Positions 34,301 to 46,300 of a DNA stretch of 64,000 bases are shown piece by piece (the first letter of the stretch is position 1; each line of letters opens with the position of its first letter). This DNA is from Notolepis coatsorum. Taxonomy: Eukaryota; Chordata; Actinopteri; Aulopiformes; Paralepididae. The notes beneath the pieces are model-generated. The model was not told the origin of the DNA, made no database searches, and saw only the letters and a list, made by a program, of their open reading frames with translations. The stretch lies in assembly GCA_963971535.1 (NCBI GenBank), contig OZ020586.1, positions 78,410,412 through 78,474,411 on the forward strand, given 5' to 3'. The translations under genes and the position numbers were made by a program.

Positions 34301-37300
34301 TTGTTTTGATACCGATACCAGTATCGGAAATGCCGCCGATACTGCCTAAAATGCTGGTATCTGTATCGGCGAGTACCCTCTAAATCTGCGCTCCGATACC
34401 ATATGGCGTAATTTATCAACAACACTGCGGTCTGCTGAGTGAGCATTATAAAACAAATGTGTTTTTAATCGACCGTGAATTAAAGTGTCAATGCCATTTG
34501 TCATTTTAACAGCAGATACTTTCTTAATGCCATCGTCCCGACAGAGCGCTGTTGACGGGGAGCTCTGATGTTATTAGCATTATCTGAACAGCTAACCGAA
34601 AGCTAGCGTTAACTAACGTTAAAGTTTTAGCTTTAACGTTACCTTGGCTAAAGTTGGGGCTATTCATAATCCAGCAATAATGGCTGCAGACCTGCAAGCA
34701 AAGTACAGCAAGTTGGCACAGGAGTATTCCAAGGTAAATCACTTTTTCACCAGTAAAGTCACATTCTTTCCATCTACCGGTAGCTCATGCTAGCTAACCT
34801 AGCTCACGTTAACGTCGTCACTGATCGACCTCTCGCACACAATTAATGACATAATGCAGACAGCCATATCGGTGACTGTTTAGCTTTTAGTGCCAAATGA
34901 TAAGAGTCTGAGGCGGAGTCTCAAAAGAGAATGTTGAATATTTATTGTGCAAAAATCACAACAGAGCCTCCGCTACTACAGTAGCTAACCTAAACAGAGC
35001 CTTCTGGATAGGAGGAAGTGCGCAACAACGTATAATGTCCGTGTGGAACCAATGTGCCAACAACCTTTCCGTGGGTGAACTCATTGAGATAGTTTTCAAT
35101 TACTGATACTAATACTAATCTATACAATCACCTGTTGTTGAATAAATACCATTACTTTATAGTTATTACTAAAAAAACAGTATATATAATTTTCTTTTGA
35201 ATTTTTATAATTAATATATATATATATATATATTTTTTTTTAATGTATGCACTGGTATCGGATCGGTATCGGCCGATACCCAAAGCTTAGGTATCGGATC
35301 GGGAAGGAAAAAATGGTATCGGAACATCTCTACAAAGGACTGAACTGGACACTCCTTTGATGTTTGGGGAGCTGTCTAAGGCAGTCTCCCAAATGACTCC
35401 TGGTTACGCCCCAGGGGTTGATGGTCTGCCTGTGGACTTTTATAAAGCGTTCTGGGACACTATTGCTCAGGACCTGTTTCACGTCTTGGTGGGGGAGCTG
35501 CCAGTGGGCAGTTCTGGCTCTCCTGCCAAAGAAGGGGGACCTTAAGACTGGAGACCTGTAGCACTGGTTTCTGGCCTAGGGATGTCCGATATTATCCGCC
35601 TACCGATATTATCGGCCGATATCGGCATTAAAATGTGATATCGGAAAATATCAGTATCTGTTTTCAAATTCTTTTTTTTTTACATTTTTATAACCTTTAT
35701 TTACCCAGGCAAGCAAGTAAGAACAAATTCTGATTTAATTTATTGTCAAAAGTATGCATAATGTTGTGTTAATTCCACAACAAGAGATATGTAATGTTAA
35801 TTACCTGAAATTATTCCATTTTTGGGGGGGGGGGGACCCTGCATATATCGGTTGATATCGGTATCGGAAATTAAGAGTTGGACAATATCGGTATCGGTAA
35901 AAAAGCCAATATCGAGCATCCCTAGTTTCTGCAGATGACAAAATGGTTGCTAAGTGTCTGGCCAATAGGTTGAATAGGCACCTTGAGTCTGTGGTGCACC
36001 AGGACCAGTCATCTGGTGTGCCTGGACGTTCAATGGCAGACAACTTGCTTTTAATAATGAGGGACATAATGGACCTGTCGAGAGTATGTAACACAAATGT
36101 CATCTCTCTTGATCAAGAGAAGGCTTTTGGGTGGACCATTTGTTCAATGTTCTTGCTGGATTTGGATTTGGGGAGTTTTATATTGATTGTTAAAATGTTA
36201 TATAATGGGGGCCTCATGTCTAATAAAGGTGGGTGGGGGGCCTGAGCAGGCCAATCCAGGTGGGGAGGGGCCCATTGTCAGGTCAGCTCTACACATTGGC
36301 CATAGAGACATTTTTGGTTTGTTGAGGAAGAAGTTGAAGGGGGTGTGTGTGCACCTGAACTTTCAGACCACAGGAATTTCACCCATGGGTGTAGACTAAT
36401 GGGGATCCATATAATAAACAAACTGGTGATTGATGGGCCAATCCGTCTATCTGCATACTTGAAGGACTTGACCATCTTTGTCAGGGATGGAGAGGATGTC
36501 AAAGCCGGCGTAGAGGATAACCTCTGTGTGTATGCGAGAGCAGCTTCGGTGAGGGTAAACTGGAATAAGTGCAAGGCATTGCAGTGCCGGACTTGGAGGC
36601 TTGGCATTACCAATGTTTCCAGGGGAGCTACAGTGGCCTGAGAATAGCCTTAAATTGTTAGGGGTATATCTTGTTCAGGGGTGGGTCAGTAAAAACTGGG
36701 AGGGCGTAGTACAGACAATGGTGGCTAGGCTAGCCTAGCATGTTAGCCTAGCTTAGCACAATGAATGGAAGTGGACAGTGACTGGTAGCCTTCGGGAGAG
36801 GTGTTAGTTGGACAATGCCTAGGGTACCCGTCAATGTCCGCTTCCATTCATTGTGCTATGCTAGGCTAACGTGCAGCCAGATGGCTTTCTACTGAACGCA
36901 CAGAGGGCAAACTGTTATCTATCTTCTTGTCTCTAACGATTTCCCCAAATGTTGGCGTGTTCTTTTAACTCTTTCTGCACCAAAAACGAGAATTCTTGTG
37001 TTTCAAATCCAACCGTTGGCGCCAAAAACAAGTTTTCTCGTTTTTAGATCCTTTTTTAGTTTTTTTCGATTTCCCCATTCTAAACACTGGTACCGCTGCC
37101 TACGTTATAATTGCAATGACGATCAAATCCCGACAGGTGGCAGTATCGCCTACCTTTTGAACTGGGTCTCTAAGGTGTCTTTCAGTGCCTCGCAACATCC
37201 GGCTGCAGGAATCCCTTCCCCCTCAAAGTTAAGTCAGCACACAGGCATCTGTCGGAGATTTGCTCACCTGAAACCTATTGTTTCCTGTATTATAGCCAGA

Positions 37301-40300
37301 CCTAATGCACACAAGTAATGGCGATCGCGATGGAACCACATGGATTATTTATTTTGGAGTACCTTCTGACTAAGGTAAGGTCTATTTTACGTCTATTTTA
37401 CCGAACCTAAAACATGCTTTTGTATTGATCACAGCGTCGTATTTTACCGGACCTAAAACATGCTTTTGGTAACGATCGCAACTTCGTAAAACGACCCCCC
37501 CCCCCCCCCCCCCCCCCCTTGATGATTTTGTGAAGAAACATCTATATATGGTATATACCTTTTTGATTTGGAAATAATATAGGTTTCAGGTGAGCAACCC
37601 GAACGATTTGCGCATATGCACTATCTAGAAAACGAGACTGGATCATTTCTAAACGGGGCGATGTTTAGCGTGGAATAGCGCACAAACGAAAGTATTTGTC
37701 AATGTTGGACTATAAATAGTGTCTGTCAAATGAGCCATACTATTGACTCCATAGCTATAATACAGAACACACGATTGGTCCGCAAACATTGCGAAAATGG
37801 TCAATAACGCTGGCGCCAGGGATTAAAGATGGGAAAACAGCGTGGTACTCAATGAGTTAAGGGTTTATGTGTAAAGCTGGGGGAGACTTTCTGTGTGGGG
37901 AGTTTTCATCCTTGGTCCTATGTATTCAGTTTGTAAGAAGGCTGTAAGTGTGCTACTGAAAGGTAAAGGTTGGTTTTATGAAGATGCTGTGAGGATTTCG
38001 TGTCTACTAAAGGATGTCAAAAGTGTCTTATCTCTCTCCTTCTCTCTCTCTCCTTCTCTCTATCTCTCTCTCTAGTCATGGCTTGTGTCCTCATATGACC
38101 ATGGAGAACAGGGAGAAATTGAGAGGGAGGGACCTACTGACGGCTTACTATGACCTGGACTACAAACGCAACCCCAAGGGTTCAAACTACTGGAGGAACA
38201 GGTACACACACACACACACACACACACACAGAGAGCCTTGCACAAAATATATACAAAAGATATCCTTTCTGTATGGAAAAGATTTACATCGTTTTGGGGT
38301 GATAAACCAACGATTAACCAACTGTGATAAAACGCAGGGAAATATTTTAATAGGATATAGTACTATTTTTATATTATACTATGTGGCAATTCCAGGTGTA
38401 GGGGTGACAGAATAAACAACACACAGACAGGTTGCAGTTCCCAAAAACATACTCTTCTTTATTTTCTAATAAACAATAAACGTTTCACACGTCTCACTGG
38501 CTTTATAGCAATTAATCTGTCGGCCGGGCGGCGTCTCCGCTCCGTGGCCTGTCTCCTTGCGCTGCTACGAGAGAGTGAGAGGGTGCTCTTCGGCTCCATT
38601 AAGTTCCCCCTCCTCAACAGGCGCACCGCGCCGTGATTCGATAATCGCTCTTGATGACCTTCTAGCGACAGGTGCGTCCGGAAGCAGACGCCCAAATATG
38701 GGCAGCGCCCAGCCATTGGGTCGCTACGTAGCGTCCTTCAATCACCAAGCCCAGTGGTGGCTTGGGGTTGCCACAACTATTATACTTTTGGTATCGCTGT
38801 TTGAAAGGACAACACAGAATACACGAGACCTGATGTGAGACAAAACGGAACATGGAGGCAACGGACAAGTTACTTAGTCGCACAGGACTGCGGCCCAAGT
38901 TCACTGGGTCACAGGCATTCAGAGCTATAGGAGAGGGAGGGTCGAGTATGACACAAGTAGATTTCCCAGCTTCAGTGGCACATGGTGATTCATCACTGAA
39001 GCTCGACTCTAATGGCAGCAGACTGACTCATGAATCACTTAAGATTCCCAAGTAATTTTCTGCCCCGTCCACTTTCTAGAATTCAAATGACTTGGTGGGC
39101 CAGTTTTTTTTGTTATATGAAGGTGCATCAAATTAGCACAATTATAGCCTACTGCTGGAAACACTTTAACACAAGCCTAGACTTTCATGAAATAGAAAAT
39201 GTAATTGTCCATGGCAGAGAAGCGCAACACTCGTTTGTTTAACACAAATAAAAACAGGCTATAACCGAATGGAAACTAGATATGCAGAACCGCTTCAAAC
39301 ATAACAATTAGCATACATTTCAAACACCTTTTTGAAAACGTCAAAACAAGTCTAACAACCAAAATGCTCTTATTATATTAATAATAATATTCGGATCAAG
39401 CAGAAACCATGGGATGTGAATTGGAATGTGTCAATGCGAAAAGTGGCATCTTCGCTCAAATTAGTTTTCAAAAGTTCGGCTGATATGATGTTGTGGCGAG
39501 GCGGAGGCACTGGTTGAGGTGTTCGTTCGTAATTTTGTTTCTTTGTTGACTTTTGATTAAGTTCATTGTGAAGAAGCCGGACTTGCAGGTGTATGTTGAT
39601 CCAAACATGGCCAGGAAGAACATTGCCAGCCTTTTGATGTTCTTGAAGGTGGACTCGGACACGATGTTGGACCAGAATTCACAAACTGTCGCATCACGGT
39701 GTTGCGCTATCAGCACCTCCTGAAGCGGACAGCTCCACTATTCTCCAGTTGCCCCCTACATGTAACTTTCTCTTTCTCTGTCTCTCTCTCTCTTTTTCCA
39801 TCTGTCTATCTCTCTTTTTTCCTCCTCCCCTCTTTCTCTCTCTCTCTCTCTCCCCCTCTCTCTCTGTCTTTTTATTTCTTTCTCTCTTTCCAGAGTAATG
39901 AAGGTTGGTTCCCAGTATGTGTCCAAAGGTCTCGGTTTCGCAGTGGCCAATAAGAAGGACTTCCTGGAGGAGCTGGAGGATGAGTTTGGTTTGGGAACAT
40001 CCGATGGAGGAGACCTGCCTTTTGTCACAATCAAGACCCACCTGGGACACAAGTACACCATGAGAGAGGAGTTCACGTGAGTTATTAACCTGTTAAGCCC
40101 GATCGGTACCGGTACAAGATTTATTTAACCTCTTAAGCTCGATCCATATTTTCTGAGAATTCTCCTAAAATTACATACCTACGAAAATTGAAGATTGCTC
40201 CACTTCTATAAGGTCCATTTGCATGTTCTTCGTATCTAGGGACATCTATGGATCTCGGGGAATGTATTCGCAATGTCCGAAATATTGTGTATGTTACTAG

Positions 40301-43300
40301 GCTTGAGTAAATTGTAATGAACCAAAGGAGAATATAAATTATTATTATTTAATTTGCCGGTAGAAAAACTGATGGTTGAAAAACTGATCCATGCCTTTAT
40401 CTCAAGTTGACTTGACTGCTGTAATGCACTCCTTACCGGGCTGGCAAGAAAAACACTGAACAACTCCAACTCATTCAAAACTCTGCAGCTCGGCTATTAA
40501 CACTTTCAGTGCCCACCACGTGATAAGACGTGTTATCAGCCCAATGCCTGAATGCCCACCACTACAATTAGCGTTTTATTTTTTTATTAGCGATCTGAAT
40601 TCATATTTCATCAACAGTCTCCCGTTGGTATGCAGCCCCTGTAGGAGCTCAGATGTGAAAAAACCGCCCCCTATCGTCTCCCAAATGGTAATGCACCCTT
40701 TTGGAATGGACTCAATGAAAATGGATGAGAAAAGAAAAATCTGGAATCCACATTTTACTTCTCAGGCATGTAACCCGAGCCGATCGGATTCATTGTGGAG
40801 CCTCAGAACAGCGTGGAATACATATGTACAGTATGTAGCGTTGGATCAATAAAAGCGATACATTTTTGGAATAGCGATCAGGAATTGGAATGATCTTTTT
40901 GGAGAACATCTGATCTGAGGTAAGGAATCTATTTTACAAGTCTTGGGATAATCAGAGTTGTATTCGCTGAGATCTCAGCGTTTGCCTTATGTGTGGTGTG
41001 GCTGTTTGTGCGCGATCGCTTTGAGGAAATCGGATAATCGATTTTTCAGATTGCCTATATAGCGTGCATTCGTACACATATACTATCGATAATCTAGCGT
41101 TTATTTGAAAACTATTTATAAATAGGCCGAAAGATTACAACGTTTTTGTGTATTCTAGAATATTCCAGAAAAGGGCGATTATCATGGAATATTTATATTT
41201 TCTTTGAAAACTAGGGCTTTTCAAAATGCTATAAAACGATGAACCGATAAAAAAAACAATCCGCTTCGACAATGTTGACTGGAAAACGAGTCATTGATAA
41301 GCGACGGGCAGATTAGACACATAGCCATAATTCAAAACATAGATTAGGCGTTATTAACGCTAACATTGAAGTGGATGGTGGGCATTCAAGCACTAAATCG
41401 AAAGTCTTAACGCCTTAAGCTGTAATGTCCCCCAATTTGGGGACCCTGCTGTTTTTATTATAAATCGATCAATACAGACAGTATTAATTAATGTTGTGTT
41501 TCTTTTTCAAATGTATCTAAGAGTAAAGACCATAACCCTATCAAAACAGCGGTCAAAGTGTATATTTTCAGCACTGTTTGTTTTCCGATGTTTTTAAGAT
41601 TTTCCGAAAATAAGAATTTATCGAAGATTTAACACTGCCATTGGAAAGAGGAGCTTTTTTCCCTATCCATAGATGTATGATTAGGCCATAATAAGGTAAT
41701 TTATAGTTCATAATTCAATTTTGAATGTATAATTCAAATGGATTATAATTTATTACTGTATCTACAAATACTTCTGTTTAATCATCTTCCCTTTATTCAT
41801 TTTCTTAGATTTTTTTTTTTACACTTGATCTCAAGAAGGTGCTGAATGAGCTCAGTGAGCGAGGATGCGGCACAATTATAACATGGTGTTATTCACCGGC
41901 AAAGATGCAAAAAAAAAATCATAGTTTATATCAGGGGTCGGCAACCTTTTTGACATGGAGTGCCTGTTTGAAATATAGTTGTAACTAGTGTGCCTCAACA
42001 ATATTCCATGCATCGTATTGTCATTGTTTTAAGAACGCAAGTTGACTTGGTAATACTCACATTTTGAGTAAAAAAATGGCTTTTAACATGTGCAATGTTC
42101 AATGAAATAGAAAAATAAATAATAAAATTTGTTGATTAATCCCACTGGTCACAATGGTGACCGTAATAATGTTTTTGTTATAAGGCTCTGCAAATGTTAC
42201 TGAATGATGTAGCAATGTATTTCCAGCTAAATTGAAATAATAAACAAATAAAGGGTCTCAATTAAATATGTGGTAGTAAAAAGAACCTGTGGGAGGATTT
42301 CAACAAGATAAATGCGACAACAGTGCAAAATATTTCACTATAATATTTCAAAGCAAAAAAAAAGAAAACGCTTTTTTTTTTAATTTCTTTTATGCTGCCC
42401 CCTGTGCCTATGAAAATGCCCCTGCGTGCCTATGCAGGCACGCGTGCCTAGGGTTGCCTACCCCTGGTTTATATTCTCCTTACTCAAGCCTAGTAACAGA
42501 CACAAGAGAATACATGGGAATACATACCCCCAGGTCCCTAGATGTTCCTAGATACCAAGAACATGCAAATTGACCTTGTAGAAGTGAAGCAATCTTCCAT
42601 TTACTTGGACATGTACCTTTAGGTGAAATTTGAAGAAAATAGGGCTACAGCTTAACGGGTATAAAACCAGTCCAGTGTTAACTACTTTGCACTGACTTCC
42701 GGTAACATTTAGAATCGATTTTAAGGTCCTCCTCCTTATACAATATACTTTATTTTATTGTCATTATACTTTCGTACAACGGGATTAGGCACTCAAACTT
42801 AAGGTGCTGGTTCACACAAGTTATAAAAAATAAACATATCACAATACTATACAAGTATCACGAAAAGCGGTTAGGTGGCCGAGCGGAGATTGCGTTCGTC
42901 ACCAACCCCGGAGCTGTGAGCTGGATTCGCCTGTTCGAATCCAGCTCACAGCTCCGGGGTTGTCACCAGCTTGGCTGGCCGTCTGCACTAATACAATTGG
43001 CTGTATTAGAGGGTGGGAGAAGCTGGCGGGGTGGGTCCGGGTCGTTGTAAACAGCGACTCCTACAGTTCGGTCGGGGCGCCTGCTAAGCGAGGATAGGAC
43101 TTGAGGGGGATAGTGTGGTCCTCCCACACGCTACGCCCTCTCGATGAGAATCCGCGCTGCCAGGTGAAAAGAAGCGGTGATTGGCTGGACGTGTGTCGGA
43201 GGAAGCACGTGGTAGCCTCCACTCTCCCAGATGATCTGACTGTGGGGGGTAAGTGCGCAGCGACCAGGAAGGGACTGGGAATTGGCATACGACTAACATT

Positions 43301-46300
43301 GGGATGGGAGAAAATCGGAGGAAAATGGAGGGGGAAAAAGATCAATAAAAAAAACAAAACAAGTATCACGAAAAATACATGGCTCTGGGGGGAAAACTGT
43401 CTCTTGAGTCTATTGTTTCTGACTCTGATGCACCTGTAATGCCTGCCCATTGGTAACGGGTGGAAGCCAGAGTGTGAGCTGTCCTTTTTATAATGTTCTT
43501 TGCTCTGTTGAGACAGCGGGAGTTATGCATGTCCTTCAGGGAGGGGAGGGGGCAGCCGATGATTTTCTATGCTGAGTTTATAACCTTCTGAATCGCCTTC
43601 CTGTTGGCTTCCGTGCAGCTGGCGTACCATACTGTTATGCAGCACATCAGCAGCTGGCGTACCATACTGTTATGCAGCACATCAGCAGCTGGCGTACCAT
43701 ACTGTTATGCAGCACATCAGCAGCTGGCGTACCATACTGTTATGCAGCACTTCAGCAGCTGGCGTACCACACTGTTATGCAGCACTTCAGCAGCTGGCGT
43801 ACCATACTGTTATGCAGCACTTCAGCAGCTGGCGTACCACACTGTTATGCAGCACTTCAGCAGCTGGCGTACCACACTGTTATGCAGCACTTCAGCAGCT
43901 GGCGTACCACACTGTTAGGGCATGCGTCCACCTACCGCACATTTTCAGCTGAAAAACGCTGGCAGAACGCTGGTAGTGCTGGGATGGAGCACTTACGCAG
44001 AGAGAAAAAAAAAGCTGCGCGTGCCTTTTGTAGCAAGATGACGGAGAGAAAGAAATCTAGCGACAGCCATCTTTTTATCATATTTTACTGCCACGGTTTT
44101 GCACATATAGCATATTTTAATACACTTTATTGTATATTAATTATATATATAGTTATTGCCTGACACCACAGTTCGCCCTTTGCTTTTTATTAGCTTTTTA
44201 TTAGTGTAGTTATTAGTGTATTTGTGCTTTGTCGCAAATCGCAATGACCACCAACCAGCAGACGCTTGCCCTCATACTGCTCCTGTCTCTTGTGGGTAGG
44301 CAGGCAGGCAACTCCGGTGTCAGGTTACGAATGTCTCACGAGCGCCACGGCTGTGATTGGTTGTCTGAAAAGACGCTCAGCTCATTGCTCTGAAAAGTTC
44401 AGAAGTGTTCAACTTTAAACGCTGGGTGCTGCCGCACAAAAACTGAAAGGCGCTGAAAAAAGAAGCCGACTGCAGCGCATTTCCTATAGGCGGCAGCATG
44501 CGGCCGCATACGCTCCCTCCTCATTGGGAACAATTTAAAAAAGACGCTTGCGCCCAGAAATATGCTGTAAATGGACGCGGGCCCTTATGCAGCACTTCAG
44601 CAGCTGGTGTACCACACTGTTATGCAGCACTTCAGCAGCTGGCGTACCACACTGTTATGCAGCACTTCAGCAGCTGGCGTACCATACTGTTATGCAGCAC
44701 TTCAGCAGCCTGCGTACCACACTGTTATGCAGCACTTCAGCAGCCTGCGTACCACACTGTTATGCAGCACTTCAGCAGCTGGCGTACCACACTGTTATGC
44801 AGCACTTCAGCAGCCTGCGTACCACACTGTTATGCAGCACTTCATCAGCTGGCATACCACACTGTTAAGCCCTTCCCATAGTCGAGCGGACCGTACACGG
44901 AGCAGACTCCCGCGGGCTCAAAGCGGACCCAAAGGGTACTCAAAGCAGACCCAAAGCAGAGTCCAAGTGCGAAGCTCCTATTTTCTGACGCGCGGACATC
45001 CGCGGCGCCCACTTGGTGTCACACAAAACGCTGCTCGGGGTCTTTGTTGACCATGACCTGCATTAAATGTGACATCGCACGAGGAGAGTTTGAGATTAGC
45101 CCTTGACGCCATCACCATCTTGTGGTAAAAACGATGGCGCAGATAGACGCACAATTTGAGGAGAGACTGGCAAATGAAGTACAGAAATACAGACATTTAT
45201 ATGATACATCACTCCGTGACTATAAAGATTATTATTAAAGCCAGTAAACAGAGCAGCTCTTCTTCATCATCTGATAATGACGCCATAACAGAAGTGTAAA
45301 CAGCGTGAAAGAATTGTGGGGAAATGTAGTAAACTGGCGCGAGACATGTAGGAAATTGGTCCGTGGAGGTCCGCTGATGTACGATCGACTATGAAAGCTC
45401 AATGAGTCCAGTGGACCTCCGCGGAGTCCAGTCCGTGTACGGTCCGCTCAACTATGGGAGGACCTTTATGCAGCACATCAGCAGCTGGCGTACCACACTG
45501 TTATGCAGCACTTCAGCAGCTGGCGTACCACACTGTTATGCAGCACAGCAGCAGCTGGCGTACCACACTGTTATGCAGCACAGCAGCAGGCTCTCAGCAG
45601 CAGAGCGCTAGAACTAGCAGGTCACCAGCAGCTGCTCCTCCAGGCTGTTTTTCCTCAATACCCTCAAGTGAAGTCTCTGCTGGGTTTTTGTAGATACAGT
45701 AGTGAATTTTATCATCCGGACTAAGGATGACCCCTATTAGTCGACTAATCGGTCGAAAGGAGCCGTAGTCGACTGCCAACCTCTTAGTCGAATACAAAAC
45801 AAATTTAAATAATAATAATATTTATAAAAAAAATATTATTATTATATATTTTTTTTATCATTCTTTCCAAAAGAAAAGAGGCCTAATGGCATGCATACCA
45901 GAGGCTAACTGCCTAAGAAAACGGGCACAGAGGCACTGAAAGAGGATTTCACCCATCTAATGAACACAATAGACTAGACAAATATCAAGATGTATCCATC
46001 AGTGGACCAATTGCATGCTTTTGCAGAGGACAAGAAACCTTCAGTCGACTCCTTCAGACATTAAGCACCCCCCACAGCCCAAATGGAATGATAAAAAATA
46101 TATATATATATATTATTTTTTTTGTATTTAATTTTTTTATAATTTTTTAAACAAACATATAAACAAACATGACAACACACAATAAGATATACAAGCATTA
46201 TTAACAGTGCACATCCAATGAAATCACCATTTAGTTAAATGTCTTATACAGGATATACCCCTAATACCTGCTATCTAATACCCTACACACATATGCTGTT

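Larger units (their letters stand above)
34190..36735 (+). mobile_element. L1/Tx1-like LINE reverse transcriptase remnant, split by two MITEs
   Basis: Pieces at 34190-34295, 35341-35576 and 35925-36735 read as one decayed ORF2: [20 protein letters not shown] with [12 protein letters not shown], then [28 protein letters not shown] and [13 protein letters not shown]. Frameshifts and internal deletions disrupt it. It lies in pdia3-like intron 6, sense to the gene. Confidence 0.85.

Noticed and set aside
43604-45693. Repeated open frames encoding [14 protein letters not shown]-type peptides
   Set aside because: The 35-bp unit length keeps all frames open; no splice or expression signal, and the unit derives from a LINE.
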